A stretch of DNA of 64,000 nt from assembly GCF_034347405.1 (NCBI RefSeq), contig NZ_CP133778.1, positions 806,001 to 870,000 of the forward strand. Direction: 5' to 3'. Below are positions 1 to 8,242 of the stretch, piece by piece (positions within the stretch are counted from its first letter, which is position 1; every line of letters begins with the position of its first letter). The notes under the pieces were generated by a model. It saw nothing but the letters and a program-made list of their open reading frames with translations. It had not been told where the DNA came from and ran no database searches. This DNA comes from Pseudomonas sp. CCC3.1. GTDB taxonomy: Bacteria; Pseudomonadota; Gammaproteobacteria; Pseudomonadales; Pseudomonadaceae. Both the position numbers and the translations under genes were made by a program.

Positions 1-476
1 CCATGAGTGGGGATTTCACCCTTGTGAATCAGGCGTTCGCCTTCAAAGCGGTAAACCCCCAGCAAGCCACGCCCCGGATCGGTGGTGTCATTCTCGGTGG
101 TGTACAACCATTCGCCGTCTTTATGAATCACCGCATGACCATAAAAATGCCGATTGGGTAACGATGTCAGGGTTTGCAGCAGTTGCCCGTCCTTGAGGCT
201 GATCAGGTAACTTTCCGTGCCGGGACGTCGTGCCACAAACAGCGCGATAGGCAGCGTTGGGTGGTTGATGATGTCGTGGCAGCGCTGGCCGACCTGCGTA
301 CTGAACACCTGGGTGCCATCCAGTCGATAGCCCACGGCAAAGTGGTTGCCGTCCACATCGTCTCGGGCACTGAGCAGCAGCGGGCTCTGGCCTTTAGATT
401 TAAACAGCGACCAACCGCCCAGCGTCACGGCGCTCAGCAATAAACCACCGAGCTTGAGAGCTTGCCTGCGCATCAT
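1..476 (-). CDS. DUF1513 domain protein (3' part beyond window)
   Basis: The reading frame runs off the left edge, so only the N-terminal ~158 residues are visible. It starts at the upstream of two adjacent ATG codons and opens MMRRQALKLGG followed by a hydrophobic stretch, a twin-arginine-like export signal, so the protein is probably periplasmic. The rest (LLSARDD, HDIINHP, HFYGHAV, TTENDT) looks like the beta-propeller-like DUF1513 family that accompanies imelysin genes. It begins 14 bases after the imelysin-like gene at 491-1555 and is probably translated from the same transcript. Its molecular function is unknown; a role in metal handling is inferred only from its neighbours. Confidence 0.85.
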   Translation of the reverse strand, partial: MMRRQALKLGGLLLSAVTLGGWSLFKSKGQSPLLLSARDDVDGNHFAVGYRLDGTQVFSTQVGQRCHDIINHPTLPIALFVARRPGTESYLISLKDGQLLQTLTSLPNRHFYGHAVIHKDGEWLYTTENDTTDPGRGLLGVYRFEGERLIHKGEIPTH

Positions 477-490
477 CGAACCATCCTTCA

Positions 491-1555
491 TTAATCGCCG
501 TCGTTGGCGTTAAAGCCCAGTTGAATGCCCAGCGCCTTGGCCAGTTCGCCTTCGTGCAGACGGTGAACCACGTTAAGGCTGTCGTAGATGGCATCCAGTT
601 GTGCGCGGCCAGCGTCGTCAGCCAACAGCTCATTGAGCGTGCGCGAGTTGTCGTTGAACAATTTGAGCGAGGCGGCGTACGCGGCATCGATCTTGTCAGC
701 CAGCGGCTTTTGCTCGGCGGGCAACAGGCTACGCAAGCCTTTGTTATCGACCCCGACCCATACGGTCTGAGCGGCCGCAAGACTGGCGGCCAGGCTTTGC
801 AGCGAGCCCTGACTGCGCCACGCGTCAGCCTGGAAGGGCTGTGGAATGCCCTTGCTCTGACGGCCCATTGGCGTGCCGAGCTTCTTCTTCAAGGTGTCGA
901 GTGCGGTCACTTGTACGCGCAGCAGGTCTGCGATGGCTTCGTGAGAGTCGGCATAACGCTGGTTCGGGAACTTGGTCATCTGCGCCAGCATGCCGTCAGT
1001 GCTGTTCCAGCTCGCCAGGATTTCTTCGGCCAGCTGTTTTTGACGTTCGCCGATGGCGGTCAGCAGAGGGCAATAACGGGCTTTTTGTGCTGTATCAGCC
1101 AGGTCGATATGGCTGTCGAACAGAATGTATTCGTAAGCCGACAGGCCTTGCACCACAACGCTGGATTTGGCCAGAGCAGCGGCATCGATCTGCGGCTGGG
1201 CCACGACCAGTTGCTCAACCTGACGTCCGACCAGGTTCTTTTTGTCTGGCCAGAACTGCACCTGCCACGAGCGATTGCCTTCGGCCAATGGGCCAATCAG
1301 CAAAGGCTGCAATTCGGCCCAGGCCTTTTGCGCGTGCAAGAAGTCGGCGCGAGCGGTGTCGAGCGATTCTTTGCCTTCGCAGTACGCGAGGGCGCTGACC
1401 GCCAACTGGCGATCAGCTTCAACCCAGCGGCTGTAAGTCGGCAGGATCACTTGTTTAGCGATAGCGGCCGAGGTGACGGCTTGCGGGTCTTGTGGCGAGC
1501 AGGCAGCCAAGGCAATGGCGGCAAGGCTGGTGAACAGAAGCTTGGGTCGAAACAT
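491..1555 (-). CDS. Imelysin-family lipoprotein, second paralogue
   Basis: A 354-residue protein with a lipoprotein signal (lipobox LAAC, Cys at about residue 19), so likely anchored in the outer membrane or periplasm. The body matches the helical imelysin/IrpA family linked to iron uptake or insulin-cleaving activity in Pseudomonas. At the position where active-type imelysins carry GxHxxE, this protein reads GLSAYEYILFD: the glutamate is kept but the histidine is Ser. It lies 26 bases downstream of the di-heme gene and 14 bases upstream of the DUF1513 gene, in what looks like a three-gene operon. The missing His suggests altered or lost metal binding compared with the imelysin at 3561-4910. 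Confidence 0.85.
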   Translation of the reverse strand: MFRPKLLFTSLAAIALAACSPQDPQAVTSAAIAKQVILPTYSRWVEADRQLAVSALAYCEGKESLDTARADFLHAQKAWAELQPLLIGPLAEGNRSWQVQFWPDKKNLVGRQVEQLVVAQPQIDAAALAKSSVVVQGLSAYEYILFDSHIDLADTAQKARYCPLLTAIGERQKQLAEEILASWNSTDGMLAQMTKFPNQRYADSHEAIADLLRVQVTALDTLKKKLGTPMGRQSKGIPQPFQADAWRSQGSLQSLAASLAAAQTVWVGVDNKGLRSLLPAEQKPLADKIDAAYAASLKLFNDNSRTLNELLADDAGRAQLDAIYDSLNVVHRLHEGELAKALGIQLGFNANDGD

Positions 1556-1581
1556 GTCGGGGTCCCCGATCTTATAAGGCG

Positions 1582-2994
1582 TTAAAGAGAGTTCAGGAAC
1601 GCCAGCAACGCAGCGCGCTGCTCGGCATTAAAGTGTAAAACCTGCTGCTTGGCCGGCTCGGCCTCACCGCCATGCCACAGCACGGCTTCGAGCAGGTTGC
1701 GTGCACGACCATCGTGCAGAAACTGGGTATGGCCACTCACCGCCTGAGTCAAACCGATGCCCCACAGTGGCGGTGTGCGCCAATCGCTGCCTGATGCGGC
1801 GAATTCGGTACGGTTATCGGCAAGCCCCGGGCCCATGTCGTGTAACAGCAGATCGCTGTAGGGGTAAATGACCTGATTGGCAAGCTCAGGCTCAGCCGCA
1901 TTGGCTGAGGTGGTGAACTTCGGCGTATGACACGACACGCAACCGGCCTGATAGAACAGATTTTTACCGGCCAGCACCTGCGGCGAACCGACATCACGGC
2001 GAGCGGGCACAGCGAGGTTACGGGTGTAGAACTCGACGAGGCGCAGAATGTTGTCACTGACCTCGGGTTCGCCATCCGGACCATTGCCGTTGGGCGCTGC
2101 CAGGCAGTCGGTTTGTGCGGGGGTGCAATCATCAAACGGCCTCAGGCGAGTTGTGAGCCCCATATCACCAGAAAAGGCGTGAACATTTTGTTGATTGAGG
2201 TTCGGTTGGCCCGCTTTCCAGCCAAATCGGCCTAAAACAGTCTTTTGCTGAGCGTCATCCCACACCTGATTCGGGCGTCCGTTGATGCCGCCGCCCTTGT
2301 TGGCATTCTTCAGAATCGCTTCGTCGGGGATGGCTTCAAGCAACCCCAGCCCAATCATCGGCGGCGCAATGCGTGCCGAGAAACGGGTGTCGGGGTGCAT
2401 CGGGCCATAGCCCAATTGCGTGATCTGGAGTACGGGTTTGCGCAGTTCGACTTCGGTACCGTCTTTGAAACGTACTGACACCGGTTCGTAGTCGACCCGA
2501 ACCTTGCCTTCTGGCGCAACGCCGGGTACCGCCATGTCTTGCAGTTGGCCGCCGTAAACAGGCTCCGGGACGACCCCGGTTTGCTCGATCAACTTGGCGT
2601 AAGTGGGCTCGTTGGGAATCGACAGACGCACCAGCATAGACACCGAGTTCTTGGCGCTGGGCGTCGGCGGATGGCCGCGACCGTCCTTGATATGGCAGTT
2701 CTGGCAGGCGTTGGTATTAAACAACGGCCCCAGGCCATCACGCGCCGTGGTAGTAGAAGGTGCAATCACCCACGGGCTGCGAAAAAAACTGTTACCCACA
2801 CTGAAATCCAGACGCCGGGTGGGCGACAGATTGGCGGAGGGCATTGAAAAGGCATTTTGATCCGTTTTACGCACCGTCGTAGCTCCGCCAGAGCGGGCTT
2901 CGCCGGGCTCGGGTTGAGTAAAGCGCGGCGCGTCATCACAGCCAGCAAGGCCTAAGGCCAGCAGCAAGGACAGGCGCAGAGGCAGCGAGGGCAT
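1582..2994 (-). CDS. Di-heme oxidoreductase family lipoprotein (DUF1111-like)
   Basis: About 470 residues. I start it at the ATG at 2994 (a TTG lies one codon upstream). It has a lipoprotein signal ending LAGC. Two CxxCH heme c motifs are present, NACQNCH in the N-terminal third and AGCVSCH in the C-terminal third, as in di-heme peroxidase-like thiol oxidoreductases of the DUF1111 family. Such proteins sit with imelysins in Pseudomonas and may oxidise or reduce a metal during uptake; the substrate is not known. It is the first gene of the three-gene cluster running to the left window edge. It is separated from the upstream imelysin by a terminator and a long REP-bounded stretch, so it probably has its own promoter. 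Confidence 0.88.
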   Translation of the reverse strand: MPSLPLRLSLLLALGLAGCDDAPRFTQPEPGEARSGGATTVRKTDQNAFSMPSANLSPTRRLDFSVGNSFFRSPWVIAPSTTTARDGLGPLFNTNACQNCHIKDGRGHPPTPSAKNSVSMLVRLSIPNEPTYAKLIEQTGVVPEPVYGGQLQDMAVPGVAPEGKVRVDYEPVSVRFKDGTEVELRKPVLQITQLGYGPMHPDTRFSARIAPPMIGLGLLEAIPDEAILKNANKGGGINGRPNQVWDDAQQKTVLGRFGWKAGQPNLNQQNVHAFSGDMGLTTRLRPFDDCTPAQTDCLAAPNGNGPDGEPEVSDNILRLVEFYTRNLAVPARRDVGSPQVLAGKNLFYQAGCVSCHTPKFTTSANAAEPELANQVIYPYSDLLLHDMGPGLADNRTEFAASGSDWRTPPLWGIGLTQAVSGHTQFLHDGRARNLLEAVLWHGGEAEPAKQQVLHFNAEQRAALLAFLNSL

Positions 2995-3103
2995 CAAACG
3001 TCCAGATCAGTCAGCAAAATCGAGGGCGAAAGTTTATCAGGGAAGGTGAATTGAAATAAGAGGAATTAGCGTTTGGTATCACGCACAATAATTTTCCCTC
3101 CGT

Positions 3104-3450
3104 GTAGGAGAGAGCTTGCTCGCGATCTTTTGATCTTGATCTACCCGCCCCTTCGGGAGGCCGAGTGGAGGTTCTGCGCAGTGGGTGTTCCGGCATGGAT
3201 GCCGGAAGAGCCGCGATGGGCCATGGATGGCCCGTGGCGGCGTGCCCACGGAGCGGGATCGGAACGAGGGAACCTGAGCGCAGCGAGGGCCGTACGCTGG
3301 GGCAAGGCCTTTTTGGGTACTTTTGTGGCTGTTTGACAAAAGTGCCTCGCTGTAAGAGCGAAACCCGTAAAGCGCCGTTGCGCAGGCAATGGATATGTAC
3401 ACCGACAGATCAACGATCAAAAGATCGCGAGCAAGCTCGCTCCTACAGGG
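3104..3450. repeat. REP-bounded composite repeat, ~345 bp
   Basis: Two inverted arms flank this stretch: GTAGGAGAGAGCTTGCTCGC plus GATCTTTTGATC at 3104-3140, and the complementary GATCAAAAGATCGCGAGC through CTCCTACAG at 3418-3450. The ~270 bases between them carry CCCGCCCCTTCGGGAGG and a GC-rich stretch (GATGGGCCATGGATGGCCC, GCCGTACGCTGGGGC, TTTTTGGGTACTTTTG, AAAGTGCCTCGCTGTAAGAG). I recognise that stretch from memory as a dispersed Pseudomonas intergenic repeat that yields many spurious ORFs. No convincing gene is present between 2995 and 3560 apart from this repeat and the terminator that follows it. Confidence 0.7.
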
Positions 3451-3506
3451 TATTTGTTCGGCTGAAGAGACTCGGCCCCCTTAGGCCGCAGCTACAGACA
3501 GCCCAC

Positions 3507-3535
3507 AAAAAAAGGCGACCCGAAGGTCGCCTTTT
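3507..3535 (-). terminator. Rho-independent terminator of imelysin gene
   Basis: The hairpin GGCGACC-CGAA-GGTCGCC is flanked by an A-run on the left and TTTTG on the right. Read on the minus strand it follows the stop of the imelysin gene at 3561 by about 25 bases and ends in a T-run. Confidence 0.85.
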
Positions 3536-3560
3536 GCGTCACTCACTCAAACAGCGCCCA

Positions 3561-4910
3561 TTAAAACTCGTGATCGGCGTTGTCCGGGTTCAGGTCGCTG
3601 ATGCCCAGCTTGCCAGCCGCTTGTTCGATAGCGCCGGTCTGCTTGACCAGTGCCGCGATGGCGTCACGTACCACTTGGTTGCCCGCTTCGTTACCGGCAG
3701 CGATCAACTGGTCGTAGTGCTCACCCTTGTTGGCGAGGTCAACCATGACCTGGATCTTGGCTTCGGTGTCGGCCAGGTCGGATTTCAGCGTGGTGTCAGT
3801 GGCCGGGTCTACAACGACGACCAAGGATGACAGGCTTGGGCCGGTCATTTTGGTGCCATCAGCGCGTACGTATTCACCCAGGTACACGTTGCGAATGCCT
3901 TTGGCATCGTAGAAGTGCGAGTTGTGGGTGTTGTCGCTGAAGCAGTCTTGCTCGTCTTCAGGGGAGTTGGCTTCCAGCGACACTTTCATGCGCTCGCCTG
4001 CCAGTTCGCCCAACGACAGACTGCCCATACCGAAGAACATTTTGCGCAGACCGTTCTGTACAGGTTCGGCTTCCAGCGTGGCGCGGTAGTTTTCCGGGTC
4101 ATTCGGGGCCCAGTTACCGACCATTTCGTCGAGGTCGTTGACCAGCAGTTGGGTCACGGCTTTGAGGTAGGCACGGCGGCGGTCGTTGTGGCCGCCTGTG
4201 GCGCCTTCACCTTCCAGGTAGTCAGAAGCAGGGCGGTTGCCCGCGCCTGGGCCGGTGCCGTTCAGGTCCTGGCCCCACAGCAGGAACTCAATGGCGTGGT
4301 AGCCGGTAGCCACGTTGGCTTCGGAACCGCCCAACTCATTCAGGCTGGCCAGGGTTTCCGGGGTGATTTCGGTCACGTCGACTTTGTCTTCGCCGACCTG
4401 GATCTGGGTGTTGGCGATGATGTTGGCGTTGGCACCCGGGTTGCCCAGTGCGCCGGCATAGTTGGCGTCAACGTAGTCGATCAGGCCTTCGTCCAGCGGC
4501 CAGGCGTTCACTTGGCCTTCCCAGTCATCAATGATCGTGTTGCCGAAACGGAACACTTCACTTTGCAGGTAAGGCACGCGCGCCTCAACCCAGGCCGCGC
4601 GGGCGGCTTTCAGGGTGTCGTCGTTTGGCTTGGCGAGGAACGCGTCGATCGCGGTTTGCAGTTTTTTCGCAGTGGATTCGGCGTCGCTGTACACGGCGTG
4701 GACCATGTCGGCGTAATGCGCGACAACGGCCTTGGCGGCTGCTTCGTCGACTTGGGCTGCCGTGACGTCAGTGGCTGGCGTGGCAGGCGTGGTCGCTGCT
4801 GCTGGCGTAGGGGCTGCTGCGGCTGTTTTTTCTTTGTCTTTGTCGCCACAACCGGCGAGTGAAATAGCAATGGCCAGCAGACTGGCGGTGGCCAGGGGCA
4901 TACGAATCAT
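3561..4910 (-). CDS. icmP: Imelysin-family lipoprotein (IcmP/IrpA-like)
   Basis: The start at 4910 is chosen because AGGA lies eight to nine bases upstream and the product then begins MIRMPLA with a clean lipoprotein signal (SLAGC, Cys ~19). That gives 449 residues. A low-complexity Ala/Thr/Pro linker follows the lipid-anchored Cys, then the helical imelysin domain. The signature GYHAIEFLLWG (GxHxxE) is intact, unlike in the paralogue at 491-1555. In P. aeruginosa the equivalent gene near bifA/sodB encodes the insulin-cleaving metalloprotease IcmP; relatives are iron-regulated (IrpA). The likely role is periplasmic or outer-membrane metal handling. Its own terminator and the repeat downstream separate it from the next three genes of the cluster. 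Confidence 0.85.
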   Translation of the reverse strand: MIRMPLATASLLAIAISLAGCGDKDKEKTAAAAPTPAAATTPATPATDVTAAQVDEAAAKAVVAHYADMVHAVYSDAESTAKKLQTAIDAFLAKPNDDTLKAARAAWVEARVPYLQSEVFRFGNTIIDDWEGQVNAWPLDEGLIDYVDANYAGALGNPGANANIIANTQIQVGEDKVDVTEITPETLASLNELGGSEANVATGYHAIEFLLWGQDLNGTGPGAGNRPASDYLEGEGATGGHNDRRRAYLKAVTQLLVNDLDEMVGNWAPNDPENYRATLEAEPVQNGLRKMFFGMGSLSLGELAGERMKVSLEANSPEDEQDCFSDNTHNSHFYDAKGIRNVYLGEYVRADGTKMTGPSLSSLVVVVDPATDTTLKSDLADTEAKIQVMVDLANKGEHYDQLIAAGNEAGNQVVRDAIAALVKQTGAIEQAAGKLGISDLNPDNADHEF

Positions 4911-4970
4911 GGCGAAAATCCTGCTTCGAGAGGTGGGACAAGCATGCGACGGCACGCAAAACGTGCGACA

Positions 4971-4993
4971 TGATGCGAAAGATTTGCATTTTG
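4971..4993. promoter_or_regulatory. Imperfect palindrome upstream of imelysin gene
   Basis: The sequence ATGCGAAAGATTTGCAT forms an imperfect 17-bp inverted repeat about 60 bases upstream of the imelysin start, in an AT-rich promoter region. It could be an operator. It fits the Fur consensus poorly (about 8 of 19 positions), so the regulator cannot be named. Confidence 0.25.
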
Positions 4994-5083
4994 TGTAAAG
5001 GGTTACTGTTGTAAATATTTCCTATTTACTTCGCAGCGACGCCATGTCTTTCGCGGCGCGTCTAAAAATAATGAAATATAAAA

Positions 5084-7135
5084 TTACACATTAAGTGCGT
5101 TGTTGCGTTGCGCCTGTTTCAAATAAGCGCTCAATTCCCTTGTGCCAAGGGGCTTGCTGTACAGGTAACCCTGGCCTTCATGGCAGCCTTCGCTGATCAC
5201 ATAGGCTTCTTGTTCGAGAGTTTCCACCCCTTCGGCAATCACCTGCATGCCCAGGCTTTTGCCGAGCTGAATGATGGCGCGCACGATGGTGGCATCGTCG
5301 TCATCGTCAATCAGGTCTTGCACAAAGCTCTTGTCGATCTTGATTTTGTCCAGCGGCAAGCTTTTGAGATAGCTGAGCGATGAATAACCCGTGCCGAAGT
5401 CATCAATGGCGATCAGTGCGCCGGAGCGGCGCAGGCTCAGCAAATGCTGGGCGGCGGTGCTGATGTCTTCCATCAGGCTGGTCTCGGTCACTTCCAGCTC
5501 CAGGCTGCCTGGCGGCAAGCGATACACCTGCAGCAGGTTATTCACCACCCGAGGCAATTCCGCGTGGTGTAACTGCACCGTGGACAAGTTGACGGCCATG
5601 CGCAGTTCAGTGAAACCCTGGTCGTGCCAGTCGCGCAGTTGATTGCAGGCCTGATCCAGTACCCATTCGCCCAGGGCAATAATGGAGTCGTTTTTCTCGG
5701 CCAGCGGGATAAACAGATCCGGGGGGATCATGCCGTGTTCAGGGTGCTGCCAGCGCAACAGCGCTTCGACCCCGACCACACGATGGTCGCTGTAACGGAT
5801 CTGCGGTTGATACACGAGGTACAGTTGATTGCCGAGCAAGGCATCGCGAAGGTCTTTTTCCAGCTCGCGTCGGCGGCGCATTTCGCGGTCCACGCTGGCG
5901 ATGTAAAACTGATAGCGACTGCGCGAACGGGTTTTGGCCAAGGTCATGGTTTGCTCGGCTTTTTGCAGCAACTGCTCGGAGGTGTCGCCATCTTCCGGAA
6001 ACAGCGTGATGCCGATGGTGGCGCGCAAGCGGATGTTTTGCTGATCCACGCTGAATACTGTTTCAAGGTCATCAAGAATGCTTTGCGCCAGTTCGGCAGC
6101 TTCGTAAGGCTGCTCGATATGCGCCTGCACCAGCGCGAACTGATCGCCGCCCAAACGCGCCAACGCCCCCAAGCTGCCGCTGTGAGCACGGATCCGGTCG
6201 GTCAGGGCCTGCAACAACTGGTCGCCCGTTTGATAACCAAATTGCTCGTTGATGCCTTTGAAGTCATCCAGCCCCACACACAACACGGCCACGCGGCGTT
6301 GTGAGCGGCCAGCATCAATCAGGATTTTGCCGAGCTGGGTTTGCAATTGCTGACGATTGGGCAGTCCGGTCAAAAAATCGTACTGGGCCATGCGCAGCAA
6401 AGAGTTCTCGGCTTCGTGGCGCAAGTGGGTATTGCGCTCAATCGAGGCCAGCAGTTGGTTGGCGGTGTTGACCCAAACCCCCAGCTCGTTTTTTTCATGG
6501 CCCTTGAGCTGCGGGATCAAATGCTCGCTGGGGTGATCCGGGTTGATGCTGGTCAGGTGCTGGATCATTTTTGACAAGGGCTTGGTCAGCAGCCAGTGAT
6601 AAATCAGATACAGCACGAGGCTCATCAGCAGGGCCCGCAACATGCCCGAGAGCAGCAAGGCCCCGGCGTTGGTCAGAAAGCTCTTGCCGTAGGTGGCGGT
6701 GTCGAGGGTAATGCTCAGGTCGCCGTAATACTCGTTGTACGGCCCGCTGCCCGTCAGTGCGGCGCTGAAGGTGCGCTCCTTGCCTAGAATGAGGTCGGTC
6801 AGCCAGCGGCTGGACGTCTCTTGCAATCCCCTGGATTTTTCAGCGAGCACCGGCTCATTGGGGTGACCGATAGACGCGTGACGTATGGCCTTGTCCTGAA
6901 ACAGCCCCTCAATCACCTGCATCGCCATTTCGCTGTCCAGGCTGTACAGCGCCTGAGTGGAGGGGTCGCGAAACATGTTGAGGATACGGTCGGCATCTTC
7001 CGTTACGGATTGCCGTGTGATGTAGGCATCGAACACAATTTGCGCGCAACCGAGTATGCCTCCCACGACCAATGCTGATAGCAGCACGATCCGGAGTAAC
7101 TTGATCGACAAGCTGTTTTTGAGTTCCAGCTTCAA
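5084..7135 (-). CDS. bifA: c-di-GMP phosphodiesterase BifA (GGDQF-EAL)
   Basis: 683 residues. The start is TTG at 7135, with AAGGA seven bases upstream; no ATG precedes the conserved MKLELKNSL opening. Layout: membrane segment ~11-31, periplasmic domain, second membrane segment ~157-181, HAMP-like linker, GGDEF domain, EAL domain. The GGDEF active-site motif is GGDQF (residues 329-333), which should abolish cyclase activity. The EAL domain keeps EALLRW (~457), EVTE, DDFGTGYSSL and EGVET, so hydrolysis of c-di-GMP is expected. P. aeruginosa BifA has exactly this GGDQF/EAL arrangement and lies next to sodB, as here. BifA lowers c-di-GMP, represses biofilm exopolysaccharide and promotes swarming. 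Ends ~250 bases before the sodB terminator on the same strand but is clearly a separate unit. Confidence 0.93.
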   Translation of the reverse strand: MKLELKNSLSIKLLRIVLLSALVVGGILGCAQIVFDAYITRQSVTEDADRILNMFRDPSTQALYSLDSEMAMQVIEGLFQDKAIRHASIGHPNEPVLAEKSRGLQETSSRWLTDLILGKERTFSAALTGSGPYNEYYGDLSITLDTATYGKSFLTNAGALLLSGMLRALLMSLVLYLIYHWLLTKPLSKMIQHLTSINPDHPSEHLIPQLKGHEKNELGVWVNTANQLLASIERNTHLRHEAENSLLRMAQYDFLTGLPNRQQLQTQLGKILIDAGRSQRRVAVLCVGLDDFKGINEQFGYQTGDQLLQALTDRIRAHSGSLGALARLGGDQFALVQAHIEQPYEAAELAQSILDDLETVFSVDQQNIRLRATIGITLFPEDGDTSEQLLQKAEQTMTLAKTRSRSRYQFYIASVDREMRRRRELEKDLRDALLGNQLYLVYQPQIRYSDHRVVGVEALLRWQHPEHGMIPPDLFIPLAEKNDSIIALGEWVLDQACNQLRDWHDQGFTELRMAVNLSTVQLHHAELPRVVNNLLQVYRLPPGSLELEVTETSLMEDISTAAQHLLSLRRSGALIAIDDFGTGYSSLSYLKSLPLDKIKIDKSFVQDLIDDDDDATIVRAIIQLGKSLGMQVIAEGVETLEQEAYVISEGCHEGQGYLYSKPLGTRELSAYLKQAQRNNALNV

Positions 7136-7349
7136 AGGGCTATTCCTTGTTTCCTGCCGAGACGCCTGTGGTCATGGGGGCCGGGTAATCATTGCACCTT
7201 TTCAGGGCTGCTATCAGGGGACTTGATCATTGGCTACTGTGTCGGTTCATGGGTTTGTGAACTTGAGCCATTGAATGAAAAAAACCTGTGTGCTGATCTT
7301 AGCTGGCGCTGATGCGCAAGAGCGGTCCGGCGCTACTTTTGATTCAGCC

Positions 7350-7380
7350 AAAAAAAACCCGGCAGCGCCGGGTTTTTTTA
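7350..7380 (-). terminator. sodB terminator
   Basis: AACCCGGC-AGC-GCCGGGTT flanked by A7 and T7 runs, 14 bases beyond the sodB stop. It is symmetrical enough to work in both directions, but no plus-strand gene needs it. Confidence 0.9.
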
Positions 7381-7393
7381 CCTGAAGTCAGAT

Positions 7394-7990
7394 TCAGGCA
7401 GTGAAAGCTTTGCCTTCGAACTGCTCGGCAACGAACTTCCAGTTAACGATGTTCCAGAACGCCTCAACATACTTCGGACGTACGTTGCGGTAGTCGATGT
7501 AGTAAGCGTGTTCCCAAACGTCGCAGGTCAGCAGCGGGGTGTCGCCGCTGGTCAGCGGGTTGCCGGCGCCGATGGTGCTGGCCAGCGCCAGGGAACCGTC
7601 AGCTTTCTTCACCAGCCAGCCCCAGCCGGAGCCGAAGGTGCCGATAGAGGTTTTGCTGAATTCTTCTTTGAACTTGTCGAACGAACCGAACGCAGCGTTG
7701 ATGGCCTCAGCCAGAGCGCCAGTAGGCTCGCCGCCGCCGTTTGGCGACAGGCAGTTCCAGTAGAACGTGTGGTTCCACACTTGAGCGGCGTTGTTGAAGA
7801 TACCGCCCGAAGAGGTCTTGACGATCTCTTCCAGGGTTTTGCCTTCGAACTCGGTGCCTGGCACCAGGTTGTTCAGGTTCACGACGTAGGTGTTGTGGTG
7901 CTTGTCGTGGTGAAACTCCAGGGTTTCTTTGGAGATGTGCGGCTGCAAGGCATCGTGTGCGTACGGCAGCGGCGGCAATTCGAAAGCCAT
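7394..7990 (-). CDS. sodB: Fe-superoxide dismutase
   Basis: 198 residues from the ATG at 7990, which has AGGAG eight bases upstream; a longer frame to 8038 is not needed. It opens MAFELPPLPYAHDALQPHIS and carries the metal ligands expected in Fe/Mn-SOD: His in LEFHHDKHH, His in NHTFYW, and Asp/His in the CDVWEHAYYIDY motif. The set of aromatic and Gly/Gln residues around the site (GGIFNNAAQVWNH, GTFGSGWGWLV) is of the iron form. It is cytoplasmic and converts superoxide to peroxide and oxygen. In Pseudomonas it is iron-dependent through the PrrF small RNAs; no such site is visible here directly. Confidence 0.95.
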   Translation of the reverse strand: MAFELPPLPYAHDALQPHISKETLEFHHDKHHNTYVVNLNNLVPGTEFEGKTLEEIVKTSSGGIFNNAAQVWNHTFYWNCLSPNGGGEPTGALAEAINAAFGSFDKFKEEFSKTSIGTFGSGWGWLVKKADGSLALASTIGAGNPLTSGDTPLLTCDVWEHAYYIDYRNVRPKYVEAFWNIVNWKFVAEQFEGKAFTA

Positions 7991-8195
7991 GATGATTCTC
8001 CTAATCAGGTCAGTTGCGATGAGCGCAAGGCCGATCACGGGCGGCCAAACACGCGCCGGGGAGTTTGTACTCTTTGCGGCGCAAGCGCTGGATCATAGCA
8101 CCGGGGTTGCGGCTTAACCACGCGACAACTGTGTGGAATAGACGTTTCAGCGCGATTGATTCAAAAACCTGATGCTTTTAATGATGCAAAAGTGC

Positions 8196-8240
8196 CCAGC
8201 GTGGAGCTGCCGCAGGCTGCGATCTTTTGATCTTGCAGTG
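8196..8240. repeat. Partial REP, GAGCTGCCGCAGGCTGCGA type
   Basis: GTGGAGCTGCCGCAGGCTGCGA followed by TCTTTTGATCTTGCAG lies between the sodB promoter side and the end of the lysE-type gene. Only one arm of the usual palindromic pair is present. Confidence 0.55.
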
Positions 8241-8242
8241 AC

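Noticed and set aside
521..1585. A long plus-strand ORF of 354 codons opposite the imelysin gene
   Set aside because: It mirrors the real gene exactly and has no family features; high GC gives such antisense frames.
3073..3830. ORFs across the REP-bounded repeat
   Set aside because: They derive from repeat DNA known to yield spurious ORFs; no ribosome site and the longest enters the imelysin gene antisense.
4960..5000. Fur box upstream of the imelysin gene
   Set aside because: Only about eight of nineteen consensus positions agree.
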